A stretch of 64,000 nucleotides of DNA. It comes from Halorussus amylolyticus. Lineage in GTDB: Archaea > Halobacteriota > Halobacteria > Halobacteriales > Haladaptataceae. Location: positions 271,739-335,738 of the forward strand of contig NZ_ML974131.1 of NCBI RefSeq assembly GCF_004143485.2. The letters are read 5' to 3'. This document shows, piece after piece, positions 1 to 8,784 of this stretch. A model generated the notes under the pieces. That model searched no databases. It was given only the letters and a program-made list of their open reading frames with translations, and had not been told where the DNA came from. The translations under genes and the position numbers were made by a program. Positions within the stretch are counted from its first letter, which is position 1; the number at the start of each line of letters is the position of its first letter.

Positions 1-327
1 GACCGTCACTTCGTAGGTGACCTCGTACTCGCTGCCCGCGACGAGGTTCCACGAGGTTCCCTCGCCGCTCTGCCCGTTACCCTCCCACTCACTGAATTCG
101 AACACGACGTTGCCGCCGTCGGCCTGGATTCGGTCGTTGGCGGTCACGCTCTCGTTCGAACTCGCGGTGAAGGTGTGGGTCACCGTCTGAGTCGTCGTCC
201 CTGAGGACCCCTCGGCGGCGTCGGCGAGTTGGACGGTGCCGTCGATGTTGGCCGCCGCGCTCCCCGCGAAGCCGTGGAGACCCACCATCAGCGCCACCGC
301 GACCACGAGGACGGTGCGGCTATCCAT
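1..327 (-). CDS. secreted protein of the tubulin-like cluster, C-terminus cut off by the window edge
   Basis: Only the first 109 codons lie in the window; the gene continues past position 1. The N-terminus (MDSRTVLVVAVALMVG..., then AGSAAA) is a typical Sec signal peptide with a cleavage site near residue 25. The remaining visible part is polar, rich in Thr, Ser and Glu, without cysteines, as expected of an exported beta-rich domain. The ATG overlaps the stop of the upstream gene (ATGGATAG, 8 bases), so the two are co-transcribed and probably translationally coupled. No family is recognised. Its place at the distal end of a cluster of tubulin-like and membrane proteins suggests an extracellular component of the same system; this is inference from context. 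Confidence 0.75.
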   Translation of the reverse strand, partial: MDSRTVLVVAVALMVGLHGFAGSAAANIDGTVQLADAAEGSSGTTTQTVTHTFTASSNESVTANDRIQADGGNVVFEFSEWEGNGQSGEGTSWNLVAGSEYEVTYEVTV

Positions 328-1327
328 GGACGACCTCCTCGGTCAGCACGATGTCACCGATTTGGGAGTCCTCCACGTCCTTCGCCCACGCCGAGAGGCG
401 GTGGGCGACGACCATCGCGACGAGCGCGACCACGAGCGCGAAGCCGACCGCGAGGATTACGCTCGCGACCGCGAGCGAGAACACGGTCGATTGGGCGCGC
501 TCGCTCATCGTTCCGACCGTCTCCGACCGGTCCGACAGGCCGTGTTCGGCCGTGGCCTCCGACGCCGTACCGAGTCGGTCGCTCGCAGTTCTGGCGTCGG
601 CGTAGTGGTCGAACACGGAGACGGTGTGGGTCGTGAGCGCGCCGACCGGCGAGGTGCACGACTCGCCGCAGTCGGCGAAGAACGCGTCTGCGGCCGCCAC
701 CGACTCGTTCACGGTCTCCACGTCGCTCTCGTACGTCGATTGGAGGCTCTCGCGCTGGACTACCAGATTCGAGTACTCCTCGACTGCGCCGCCGCGCTGG
801 TAGGCGGTCGCGGCGCTTCCCATCAGTTCGAGCGCGACCCGGGTGTCGTTGGCCGCGAGCGCCTCGTCGTGGAGCGTCTCGCCCTGATTCTGGTAGAAAC
901 GGTCGAGCGCGATGGACGTTAGCGCGGCGTACTGGCTCCCGCCCGCCGACCGAAGCTCCTCCAAACGGGCTTCGGTCTCGTTCGCGCGGTCAATGCTCTC
1001 GGCGCGCTCGCCCGACTGGCTCAGTTCGTACGCCTCGTCGAAGCTCACCAGCACGTCGTAGACGAGCGCCATTCGGTCGGCCTTCGCGTCGGTGAACTCG
1101 CCGACCTGCACGGCCGAGACGGCCTGTGCGCGCACGACTTCGAACTCGCTGTACTCCTCGAACGCCTCCTGTCCTTCGAGCGCCCGGAGCGATTCGAGGT
1201 ACTCGTCGGCCGTCTCGGGCGACGAGTCTTGGGTCGCCGCGCTGGCGGCGGTCGCGGGAGCGACCGCCGACCAGCAGACGAGGACGACCACGAACACGCA
1301 TCGGGCGCGCTTGTGTTTTCCTGCCAT
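320..1327 (-). CDS. exported, C-terminally membrane-anchored helical protein of the tubulin-like cluster
   Basis: 335 residues. A signal peptide spans about residues 1-30 (MAGKHKRARC..., hydrophobic core, ATAASAAT). A long Glu/Ala-rich, mostly helical region follows (about 31-280), with a Cys pair near residue 220 (DCGESC). One transmembrane helix lies near 287-312 (VFSLAVASVILAVGFALVVA), leaving a short cytoplasmic tail of about 20 residues that ends TEEVVHG. The predicted topology is ectodomain outside, tail inside. The ATG at 1327 is chosen because GGGAGGAAAAC lies directly before it; the frame is open further upstream, but that stretch overlaps the preceding gene. Spacing to the upstream gene is 13 bases. 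No known family is recognised; the short tail could meet the cytoplasmic tubulin-like proteins of this cluster (inference). Confidence 0.8.
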   Translation of the reverse strand: MAGKHKRARCVFVVVLVCWSAVAPATAASAATQDSSPETADEYLESLRALEGQEAFEEYSEFEVVRAQAVSAVQVGEFTDAKADRMALVYDVLVSFDEAYELSQSGERAESIDRANETEARLEELRSAGGSQYAALTSIALDRFYQNQGETLHDEALAANDTRVALELMGSAATAYQRGGAVEEYSNLVVQRESLQSTYESDVETVNESVAAADAFFADCGESCTSPVGALTTHTVSVFDHYADARTASDRLGTASEATAEHGLSDRSETVGTMSERAQSTVFSLAVASVILAVGFALVVALVAMVVAHRLSAWAKDVEDSQIGDIVLTEEVVHG

Positions 1328-1340
1328 GTTTTCCTCCCGG

Positions 1341-4145
1341 TTAGAACACCGTCCGCTCCAGTCTGCTCCGCAGTTCGTCGTGGTCGAACAGTTCGTCCAC
1401 GCCGTCGAGCAGTCCGATTGCGACGAACGCGACCGCGGCCCCGCGAACCCGGTCATCGCCCCGCTCGGAGTTGACGAACTCTTTGACGCCGTCCCACAGC
1501 TCTCGGGCGGGCGCGACCACCGCGAGGTCCGACCGCTCGCGGTCGATTCGGTCGTCCACCGCCCGGAGCCGCTGGAGCACGGTCTGGCGCTGGCTCGTCC
1601 GGTCGTCTTCGAGGAGTTCGAACAGCGCGTCGGCGTCGAAGCTCCCCGACCACTCGACCCACTCGTCGGGCATGTCGGCGCACGCCCCGAACAGGTCGGT
1701 GTTCCGCTTGGTGGTCATCGCGGTGTGTATCAGTTCGACCGCCTCCTCGGCCGCGTCGAGGAGCGCCGCCACGACCGCGTCGGGGTCGGCGTCCGCGGTG
1801 GCGAAGCGATGACCCTGCCGAGACGTGCGCTCGACCGTGTCCACCAGCGCGGTCACGACGCTCCCGTAGTACCGCGGCACCGCCACGTCGCGTCCGCTCG
1901 CGGCGGCGAGCGACTCCACGTCCTGTCGAATCGAGGTGATTCGGTCGCGCTCGGCGCGTCCGAGGGTGAACTCGAACGGCGAGTCGAGCGTCTCGCGGGT
2001 CCGCCCGCCGTCGCGGACCTCGACCCGCTTCGACTGGGCCGAAAAGGCGTTTCCACCGCCGGAGAACTCCAGTCGGGCCTCGTAGGTGCCGACGAGCAGG
2101 TCGTCGAACGTCGCGACTCCCGACTCGTCGGTGGTCGCCCGGTGGGTCCCGCCGAGTTCGGCCACGGCGTCCTCCTCCGGCCGAATCTCGACCGGAAGCC
2201 CCGCGACCGGCGTCCCCTCGACGGTCGCGGTCACGTCGAGTCGCCCGGTCAACTGTCGGAGCGTCAGCGAGTCCTCGACCGGCGCGGAACCGCCCAACGA
2301 GAGCGTCGCCGCGTCGCTCTCGTACTTCTCGTGGTCGGCCGACACCTCGACTTCGGTCGCCGCGAAGGGAACCGAGAGCCCCACTCTCCCGCGGTCGTCG
2401 GTCCGCTCGGTTCGTGAGTCGCCGTTGTCGAGCGTCGCGGTGACGGGGATGTCCGACAGGGGTTCGCCGTCGTCGTCGGTCACCGACACGCGGGCTTTCT
2501 TCGGCCCGAACTCGAAGCCGACCTGTTTGTCGCCCCGGACGTTCACGGTCTTCTGTTCGGTGACGCCACCGGTCTCGGCTTCGAGAATCCACGTCCCGCG
2601 TTCGAGCGTGAGCGACCCCGCTCCGTCCGAGACGGTGGTCTCCTCGGTGTCCTGATGACCGTTCGTGAAGTTGTTCTTCGCAGTCGCGGTCACTTTCGCA
2701 TCGAGGTTGGTGCCGGTCCCCGCGTCCTCGACGGTGACGGTGACCGAGGGGTCGGTGGCCGCGGCCGGGGGTGCCGAACTCCCGGTCGTCACCGAGGGAG
2801 TTCGGCGCTTTCGAATCAGTGCGATACCCGCGCCAGCGCCCAGTACCACGAGCGTCCCCGCGATGGCTGCCACGCCGAGTAGGCCGCCGGGAACGGCCGC
2901 GAACGTCCCGCCGGAATCGCCGTCGGCGTTCGCGGCGTCGCCGCTCTCGCCGGTGGAGGAGTCGGCCGGGGCGTAGCTCAGAGTGCTGTTGTCGGGTTCG
3001 GGTCCGTCGATTTCTGCGCGGACGAATCGGTCGCCCGCGAGCATGAGTCGATAGCTTCCGTTCGGATGCAGTCGATAGTCGGTTCCGCTCAGGTCGAGGG
3101 TTCCGTTCTCGACCGAGACGGTCGCGTTCACCGCCGCCGACTCCTCGTCCACGACGTGCATCAAGAGCGTCGCGCCGTCGGCCGAAAGCGACTCGTCGCT
3201 GAAGTTCACCGCGGTTCCGTTCGACGCCACGGTCGCGGTCATCGTCTCGGTCTCGCCGCCCTCGGGACTGGCGTCCTCGAACAGCGGGTCGCCGCCGTGA
3301 TACGCCGAGACGCTCAGGGCCCCGGCGCTCGCGAGCGCCTCGTCGGTGACCGCGAGTTCGGTCCCGCTCGCCGTCACCGTCGCCGCGTAGGTCCCGGTCG
3401 GGTTCTCGGTGGTCACCACGAGGTCGTAGTCGGTGTCGGCGACCACGAACGGGTTCACGACGACCGTCTCGTTGCCGTCGCGTTCGATTTCGGTCGCACC
3501 GGTCACGAGCGACCGGAGATTCACGTCTGTCGAATTTCCGTTCGAGACCTGAATCGTCGCGCTCTGTTCGAGCGGGAGGTCGAGGCGGTCGGGCGCGAGC
3601 GACGCCGCGAGAACGTCGGTGCCGTTTCGGTACTCGACGGTCGCATCGACCGGCCCGGTCTCGCCGTCGAGTCGGGCGTCGGCACCGCCGCCGTCGGCGT
3701 AGCCGAGCGCCTGCGTGACCGGCAGTTCGAGCGTCGCGCCCGAAAGCTTCGCGGACGCGGACCCGTCGAACGTGAGTAACTGGAGGTTCTCGTGCTCGGT
3801 GACGGCGCTTCCGTTCTGCGGTTTCACCGTGACGCTCGCGTTCGAGAGGTCGGTCTGCGGTTCGCTGAGTCGCGCGACGGGCACGCTGTACGTTGCTTCG
3901 CCCGCTCCGGCACTCGCGTTTCGGTCCACAGAGCCACCCGCCGCGCTGACGGTGACGTTCCGGTTGTCGCCGTCGAAGTGCTGTGCGCCGAGGGTTATCT
4001 CCAGCGTGTCGCCGTTGCGGGTCACGTGGTCGCCGCCGTGGGCGCTCCCGACGCCCGCGACCGCCGCGACCATCGAGCAGACGAGGAGCGCGGCGACGAC
4101 GACCGCGCCCGCGCGTTCGAGTCGTGAGTGACGCGTGCCTGGCAT
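1341..4145 (-). CDS. large single-pass membrane protein with ectodomain and cytoplasmic Ig-like/carboxypeptidase-regulatory-like repeats
   Basis: 934 residues. A signal peptide (about 1-35, ending GVGSAHG) is followed by a beta-rich ectodomain (about 36-405) with many N-x-S/T sequons. One transmembrane helix lies near 413-443, followed by the positive stop RKRR. The inside part carries two to three carboxypeptidase-regulatory-like beta-sandwich repeats (about 460-680). Their markers are phrases such as DDDGEPLSDIPVTATL and GTPVAGLPVEI, then the D-x-x-G-x-A/V-x-F/L turn (TDESGVATFDDLLVGTYEA). A helical C-terminal domain (about 700-934) follows. The gene starts 2 bases after the preceding tubulin-like gene, so it is in the same operon. 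Such beta-sandwich repeats usually act outside cells; here the topology puts them inside. The function is unknown; a receptor- or scaffold-like role is inferred. Confidence 0.82.
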   Translation of the reverse strand: MPGTRHSRLERAGAVVVAALLVCSMVAAVAGVGSAHGGDHVTRNGDTLEITLGAQHFDGDNRNVTVSAAGGSVDRNASAGAGEATYSVPVARLSEPQTDLSNASVTVKPQNGSAVTEHENLQLLTFDGSASAKLSGATLELPVTQALGYADGGGADARLDGETGPVDATVEYRNGTDVLAASLAPDRLDLPLEQSATIQVSNGNSTDVNLRSLVTGATEIERDGNETVVVNPFVVADTDYDLVVTTENPTGTYAATVTASGTELAVTDEALASAGALSVSAYHGGDPLFEDASPEGGETETMTATVASNGTAVNFSDESLSADGATLLMHVVDEESAAVNATVSVENGTLDLSGTDYRLHPNGSYRLMLAGDRFVRAEIDGPEPDNSTLSYAPADSSTGESGDAANADGDSGGTFAAVPGGLLGVAAIAGTLVVLGAGAGIALIRKRRTPSVTTGSSAPPAAATDPSVTVTVEDAGTGTNLDAKVTATAKNNFTNGHQDTEETTVSDGAGSLTLERGTWILEAETGGVTEQKTVNVRGDKQVGFEFGPKKARVSVTDDDGEPLSDIPVTATLDNGDSRTERTDDRGRVGLSVPFAATEVEVSADHEKYESDAATLSLGGSAPVEDSLTLRQLTGRLDVTATVEGTPVAGLPVEIRPEEDAVAELGGTHRATTDESGVATFDDLLVGTYEARLEFSGGGNAFSAQSKRVEVRDGGRTRETLDSPFEFTLGRAERDRITSIRQDVESLAAASGRDVAVPRYYGSVVTALVDTVERTSRQGHRFATADADPDAVVAALLDAAEEAVELIHTAMTTKRNTDLFGACADMPDEWVEWSGSFDADALFELLEDDRTSQRQTVLQRLRAVDDRIDRERSDLAVVAPARELWDGVKEFVNSERGDDRVRGAAVAFVAIGLLDGVDELFDHDELRSRLERTVF

Positions 4146-4147
4146 GG

Positions 4148-5362
4148 CTACCCCTCGTTGATTTCGATGTACTCGGTCAGATTCTCCTCGATGCGTCCGA
4201 GTTCGGTGGCCGAAAGCTGGCCGTTGCCGAGCGAGCGACCCGACTGGAGGCTCTCTTTGTACTCCTCGTACTCCTCCCACGAGTGGTCGAGCAGGGGGTC
4301 CAAATCGAACCCGCCGAGCAACAGGAGCACGTCGACGTCGGTACCTCGCTCTTGTTTCGGGGTCAGACTCGTCATGCCCGACGCGCCGAGCAGGCCGTGC
4401 TTGCGCTTCCAGTCGTTGAACGCGTTCTGCACGTCCGGTTCGGTGATGTCGCCGTTCTGTATCATCGACTCGGGCGCGCGAACGACCGCGTACGTGACCC
4501 GGGAGGTGCCCACGTCCATCGGGACGAACGCGTTCTCGGCGGCCTTGTCGAACATGTACTCCATCTCGAACAGGTCGCCGTTGAGGTCGGTCGCGACCGC
4601 GGGCGTGAAGTGGTACGCGCCGATTTGCGAGGGAACCGTCACGTAGTCTTGCACGTCGATGACCCCGCGCGTCTCGCGGCCCGCACCTATCATCAGGTCG
4701 ATGGCCGAGATTATCTGGTCGTTGACCTCGCTGTAGTCGGTGCCCGTGGTCTCGTCGTCGCTCAGGTGAGAGTTCGCCGCCAGCAACACCATGTCGGCGT
4801 TCTGGCTCCCGTCCGACGACCGGAGGAGTCGCGAGAGACCGCACACCGCGTTGAACTGGCGCTGGGGTGCCTCGTAGTAGTACGGCCACACCGCGAGCGC
4901 GGTGTGGATGGTGCTGTCCATCCACCCCTCGTGGGCGTCGGAGTCGAGACCGCTCTTGAACTGGTCGATGATGTACGGTATCGACCCGTTTCCGGTCCCG
5001 CCGCCGAGAGTCGCCGTGTGGAGGAACGCGTCGGTCGCGGTCCCGACTTGGCTCATGCTCCCCACGATTCGGTCCAGGTCCTCGCGGGCGGCCTCCTGAC
5101 CCATCACGAAAAAGTTCCCCGCGCCCTGCTGGGAGCCGAATTCGAGCGCGTGGTTGGCCCACGGGTCCTCGCCGTCGTCGAGATGGGTCTCCATCCGACT
5201 GATGGTGTTTCTGATGTCCGCGCGATTCGTGTTCATTACGAGGATGCGGTCGTCGATACCGGGGTTGTCCGACCGGGTGAAAAACTGCGAAGCGATTCGC
5301 CCGCCACCCTCGCCGGACGCGATGACCGTCCACCGCGTGTATGTATCTGCCTTCTGTGACAT
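4148..5362 (-). CDS. divergent tubulin/FtsZ-superfamily GTPase, cluster paralogue 1
   Basis: 404 residues from this ATG. Superfamily markers: an N-terminal nucleotide-binding loop (WTVIASGEGGGR, residues 11-22) after a beta strand, the strand-turn LVMNTNRADI (41-50), and the tubulin signature LGGGTGNGSIP (119-129), which contacts the GTP phosphates. The rest is too divergent to place in FtsZ1, FtsZ2 or CetZ. The length fits a GTPase plus activation domain without the long C-terminal tail of FtsZ. Polymerisation and GTP hydrolysis are expected from the family but not shown here. The start is chosen because AGGATGAG lies 5 bases before the ATG at 5362; another in-frame ATG at 5371 overlaps the upstream stop. 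The neighbours on both sides are membrane proteins of the same operon. Confidence 0.85.
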   Translation of the reverse strand: MSQKADTYTRWTVIASGEGGGRIASQFFTRSDNPGIDDRILVMNTNRADIRNTISRMETHLDDGEDPWANHALEFGSQQGAGNFFVMGQEAAREDLDRIVGSMSQVGTATDAFLHTATLGGGTGNGSIPYIIDQFKSGLDSDAHEGWMDSTIHTALAVWPYYYEAPQRQFNAVCGLSRLLRSSDGSQNADMVLLAANSHLSDDETTGTDYSEVNDQIISAIDLMIGAGRETRGVIDVQDYVTVPSQIGAYHFTPAVATDLNGDLFEMEYMFDKAAENAFVPMDVGTSRVTYAVVRAPESMIQNGDITEPDVQNAFNDWKRKHGLLGASGMTSLTPKQERGTDVDVLLLLGGFDLDPLLDHSWEEYEEYKESLQSGRSLGNGQLSATELGRIEENLTEYIEINEG

Positions 5363-5363
5363 G

Positions 5364-7463
5364 TTACTCATCCTTCCTGATACCGCTCGGCGTCAGTTCG
5401 ACCGACTCGGCCTTTGCGCCGTCCGCGACCGTCTCCCGAATCACGTCGTCGGGAAGCGGTGCCGAGAGGAATCGGTCGCGCAGGTCGTCGAACGACATCG
5501 ACTCGCCCGCGTCGAGGTTGTGCTCGACGACCATCTCCACCTCCTGATTCGACTGGACGCGGTCGTACGCGACCACGCCCTCGTCGGTCATGGTGACCGA
5601 CAGGTCCTCCTGCTCGGCCCACAGCGCGAGCAGACACGGCACGTAGTCGTCCGTGATGGGGTAGGACATCGACGTCGAGAGGTAGCCTTCGTCGTCGTAC
5701 TGTTCGTTCAAATCGTCGGTGAGTTCGGGCAGGTACTCGCGGATGTCGCTCTCGACGCCCGCACACACCTGCTCGCGCAGGCCGACTTCCTCCATCGTGA
5801 GTTCGACTTCCGCGTCGTCCTCGACGGTCACGCTCTCCTCGGGAGTCCGGTAATCGTCGGGACCCGGCACCGCCCGAACCGTGTACTCGCCGTACGGCAC
5901 GTCTTCGAAGGTGACCTCCTCGGCGAGATGGGTCTCGCGGCGCTCGCTGTCGGCGTGGCCGGTGCCGTCGATTTCGACGGTCACGCCGCGCTTGGGACCG
6001 CCCTGGTCGAACTGCGCGAACACCGTCACGTCGTACATCTCGCCGTCGCCCGCTGACGACAGCGTCGGCCCGGCGGGGTCGTAGGTCACGTCCGGGTTGT
6101 TGCGGGCGTAGAGGTCCATGAACCGCCCGACCTGTTTGACCGGGAGGTCGTCACCCGAAACCTCGGCGTCGGTCCGGAGTTCCTCGTCGATGACCGCCTC
6201 GATGTCTGCGTACGACTCGGCGACGGACGCCTTCTCGCTCACCTGGTCGAGCGCGCTCGACAGGTCGCCGACCGCGCCGGTCCACGTCATTCGGAAGTCG
6301 TCGAGCGAGTCGGTCCGTCGAAGGTCGGCCACGTAATCCTGGGTCGCGGCCGACGGTCGCTGGTAGTAGTCGGCCGGAACGTCGGCGTCCGCGAGCGTCG
6401 AGAGGTCGGCTTCGAGGTCGGCGGCCATCTCCTCGACCATCGCGGTCGCGGTCTCCCGGAGGTCGTCCTGGTGTTTCCGGAGGTCGCTCACGTCGAGCGC
6501 CGAGTCGAGCGACGCCATCGCGGCGTCGATGTCTCGGACCCGCTCGACGTGGTGAGCGTCCACGTAGTCATCGACCACCGACGACTCGACGGTTTCGAGC
6601 AGATTCTCGACCGATTCGCGGTCGGCCTCGAACCGCCCCGAGAGTTCGCCTTCGAGCGCGGCCTGCGCGTCGAGCACCGAATCGACCGCGCCCGCGTGGT
6701 CGTCGGCCGACGCGCGGGAGTCTGCGTCCGCGAGCAGGTCGCGGACGCGGTTCTCGTCCACCGGGCCGTCCACGTCCGCGAGCAGGCGCTCGACTTCCTC
6801 GCTCGCGCGCTCGACAGTCCGGGTGGCCTGTTCGCGGTGGGACGCCAGCACGTCTTCGAATGCGCCGATGTCGTCGGCGTCGTCGGCGGCCTGCTGACCC
6901 TCCCACGTGCCGACCGTCGCGAGGTCGGCACCCTCCAGTCTGAGGAGCGTCTCGTCGAGTCTCTGAAGCTCGTCCCGGACGAACAACTCGAACGACGACG
7001 CGAGCGTCTCGCCGAGGTCGTCGATGTCCGAGCGAATCTGTTCCAGTCCCTGAATGTCGGCCGAACTGAACCGCTTCATCGAGTACGACCCCGACTCGGC
7101 GTCGAAGCTGACGCCGTGTTCTTCGAGGTCGTTCGCGACGTGTTCGACCGACGACTCCACGCCCGAAGCGTCCCACGCCGGGTACCGACCGCGAAGGTCG
7201 TCGAACTCCGCGTGGAAGTCCCGGAGCGCGGTCGCGGTGTCGGTCGCCTGCTGTTTGGCGTAGTCCGACTGGGACGTTCCCGGCTTGGAGACGACGCCGC
7301 GCACGTAGACGCCGACGCCGACCACGAGCAGGGCCGGAATCCCGATTGCGATGAAGCCGACGCCGAGTCGGGAGCTCGTAAACAGGAACAGGCCGATTCC
7401 GACCACTGCCGCCACGAGGACGATACCGCCGATACCGAGTGCCGCTTTGAGTTCGCGTTTCAT
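5364..7463 (-). CDS. membrane-anchored long coiled-coil protein with a carboxypeptidase-regulatory-like domain
   Basis: 699 residues. Two adjacent N-terminal transmembrane helices (about 9-30 and 34-54) form a hairpin anchor. A long, very acidic helical or coiled-coil region follows (about 65-440), with heptad-like Leu/Val spacing and repeated Glu-Leu-Leu stretches. A beta-sandwich (about 495-570) has the pattern KRGVTVEIDG...TFEDVPYGEYTV. The C-terminal domain (about 580-699) contains a Cys near 583 and ends GIRKDE. Most of the protein should be cytoplasmic. Its ATG overlaps the upstream stop (ATGA), and its stop lies just before the tubulin-like gene at 5362. The layout resembles a membrane tether or spacer for a filament protein; this is inference, and no family name is known to me. 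Confidence 0.82.
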   Translation of the reverse strand: MKRELKAALGIGGIVLVAAVVGIGLFLFTSSRLGVGFIAIGIPALLVVGVGVYVRGVVSKPGTSQSDYAKQQATDTATALRDFHAEFDDLRGRYPAWDASGVESSVEHVANDLEEHGVSFDAESGSYSMKRFSSADIQGLEQIRSDIDDLGETLASSFELFVRDELQRLDETLLRLEGADLATVGTWEGQQAADDADDIGAFEDVLASHREQATRTVERASEEVERLLADVDGPVDENRVRDLLADADSRASADDHAGAVDSVLDAQAALEGELSGRFEADRESVENLLETVESSVVDDYVDAHHVERVRDIDAAMASLDSALDVSDLRKHQDDLRETATAMVEEMAADLEADLSTLADADVPADYYQRPSAATQDYVADLRRTDSLDDFRMTWTGAVGDLSSALDQVSEKASVAESYADIEAVIDEELRTDAEVSGDDLPVKQVGRFMDLYARNNPDVTYDPAGPTLSSAGDGEMYDVTVFAQFDQGGPKRGVTVEIDGTGHADSERRETHLAEEVTFEDVPYGEYTVRAVPGPDDYRTPEESVTVEDDAEVELTMEEVGLREQVCAGVESDIREYLPELTDDLNEQYDDEGYLSTSMSYPITDDYVPCLLALWAEQEDLSVTMTDEGVVAYDRVQSNQEVEMVVEHNLDAGESMSFDDLRDRFLSAPLPDDVIRETVADGAKAESVELTPSGIRKDE

Positions 7464-8521
7464 AGTAACCCTCCGAGTGCCGTGAGTCCGCCGAGCGCGA
7501 ATAGCGCCGCCGCCGTGACGAGGAGCGCGACGAGCGCGAGGCCGCCCGCTCGCGCGAGCACGCGCGGCCCGTAGGTCACGCTCGAGTTGACTTGCCGGTC
7601 GTATCTGATGTCTTCGAGTTTGCTCGCGGTCAGCTTCCACCCCGGAATCCCGCCGACCACGAGACCGACGACCGCCGCGCCGACCAGATTGAGGAGAACG
7701 GTCGACCGCGCGTCGCTTTCGGCCGCTTCGAGTCGCGTCAGGTAGTTCTGTTTCGCCGCACGCGCGTCGGCGTCCGCGGCCCGCTTGCGGTCGTTCGTGG
7801 CCTCCAACGCCAGTATCGCGTTCGAACCGCCGCTCGAGTTCCACGCAGTTTCGTACAGGTGGTTTTCGAGTTCGTTCGTGTGATTCGCGACCGACTGGCT
7901 GCTCTCGTTGAGCGGGTCCAACAGCTCCTCGGTCGAGTTCTCCGGGTCGTCGGAAGCCGCCGAAACATCCGTGTCGTTCAGTCGCTCGGTCGCGTTGGAG
8001 TAGTCTGCCAGCGCGTCGAGGTACTCGGTTTCGCTCTCGGCGTACGCCGACGCGGCGTCCGCACTTCCGAAGGCTATCGAACTGTCCGCGAGTTCGGACT
8101 CGACCGTCGGCGGCTGCTGGACGCGAATCGAGACGCCGTCGAGGTCGTCTTTGTCCTCCACGAGGCTCGGCACGTCGGTCTCGGACTCGTCGCCGGTCAC
8201 ACGAACCGTCACGTCTGACTGGCTCCGGTCGAGTGTTTCGAGTCCGGGCGAATCGGCGAGCGACCACTCCGACCCTTGGGTGTTCGCGAGTTCGCCGTTC
8301 TTGCAGAGCGCGACCTTCAGCGTGGTTCCGGCGTACAGCGTCGTGGTGTCGTTCAGCACCTGCCCGTCACTCGGGGTGTCAGCCCCCGGGAGGACGCCGA
8401 TTAGCACCTCGCCCCCGCCGGCCTCCGAACAGGCCGTTTCCACGTCCGGGTAGTCGGCCGCGACCGCAGGCTGTGCGACGAGCAACACCGCGAGAAACGC
8501 CACGAAAATTCGCCGCCTCAC
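7460..8521 (-). CDS. exported protein with helical ectodomain and two C-terminal membrane helices
   Basis: 353 residues, GTG start. A signal peptide (MRRRIFVAFLAVLLVAQPAVA) ends near residue 21. The ectodomain starts with a small region holding two cysteines (C31, C73) and continues as an Asn/Ser-rich helical stretch to about residue 280. Two hydrophobic helices follow near 282-302 (VLLNLVGAAVVGLVVGGIPG) and 327-350, so both ends of the C-terminal part lie near the membrane, with a short cytoplasmic loop containing KLEDIRYDR. The GTG shares one base with the upstream stop (TAGTG), and its own stop overlaps the next start (ATGA). Function unknown; part of the membrane complement of the tubulin-like cluster by position. 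Confidence 0.8.
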   Translation of the reverse strand: MRRRIFVAFLAVLLVAQPAVAADYPDVETACSEAGGGEVLIGVLPGADTPSDGQVLNDTTTLYAGTTLKVALCKNGELANTQGSEWSLADSPGLETLDRSQSDVTVRVTGDESETDVPSLVEDKDDLDGVSIRVQQPPTVESELADSSIAFGSADAASAYAESETEYLDALADYSNATERLNDTDVSAASDDPENSTEELLDPLNESSQSVANHTNELENHLYETAWNSSGGSNAILALEATNDRKRAADADARAAKQNYLTRLEAAESDARSTVLLNLVGAAVVGLVVGGIPGWKLTASKLEDIRYDRQVNSSVTYGPRVLARAGGLALVALLVTAAALFALGGLTALGGLL

Positions 8522-8784
8522 TACGCGTCACCTCGCTTCAGGTACGCGCCAGCCCCACCAGCCACCAGTCCGACCGCGAGGCCGACCCCGAGTCCCGCGA
8601 CCCGCGGCGTCCAGATGTCGTTCGCGAGCGTGACAGCGGCGTACGTCGCGTCCGCCTGCTGGTGTATCTGTGCGGACAGCGCCGAAGTGGTCGTCCCGCC
8701 GTCGGCTCCGGTCACGGCCGACTGGAGAGCGACCGCGAGCGCGAAGACGACCGCGAGACCCACGACAGAGCGTTCGCGTCTCAT
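8521..8784 (-). CDS. small exported protein with a C-terminal membrane helix
   Basis: 87 residues. It has a signal peptide (about 1-27, GLAVVFALAVALQSAVTGAD), a short Thr/Ala-rich ectodomain (about 28-60) and one glycine-rich transmembrane helix (AGLGVGLAVGLVAGGAGAYL, about 63-82), ending KRGDA. The ATG overlaps the stop of the upstream tubulin-like gene (ATGA) and the TAG stop shares a base with the next GTG. Such tight packing means it is made in step with its neighbours. No family is recognised. The G-x-x-x-G spacing of the helix suggests it packs against other membrane helices, plausibly those of the next gene product (inference). Confidence 0.78.
   Translation of the reverse strand: MRRERSVVGLAVVFALAVALQSAVTGADGGTTTSALSAQIHQQADATYAAVTLANDIWTPRVAGLGVGLAVGLVAGGAGAYLKRGDA

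Noticed and set aside
4146..5333. Upstream extension of the large membrane protein gene to 5333
   Set aside because: The extension is Arg/Pro-rich and lies across the tubulin-like gene; the signal peptide at 4145 gives the proper start.
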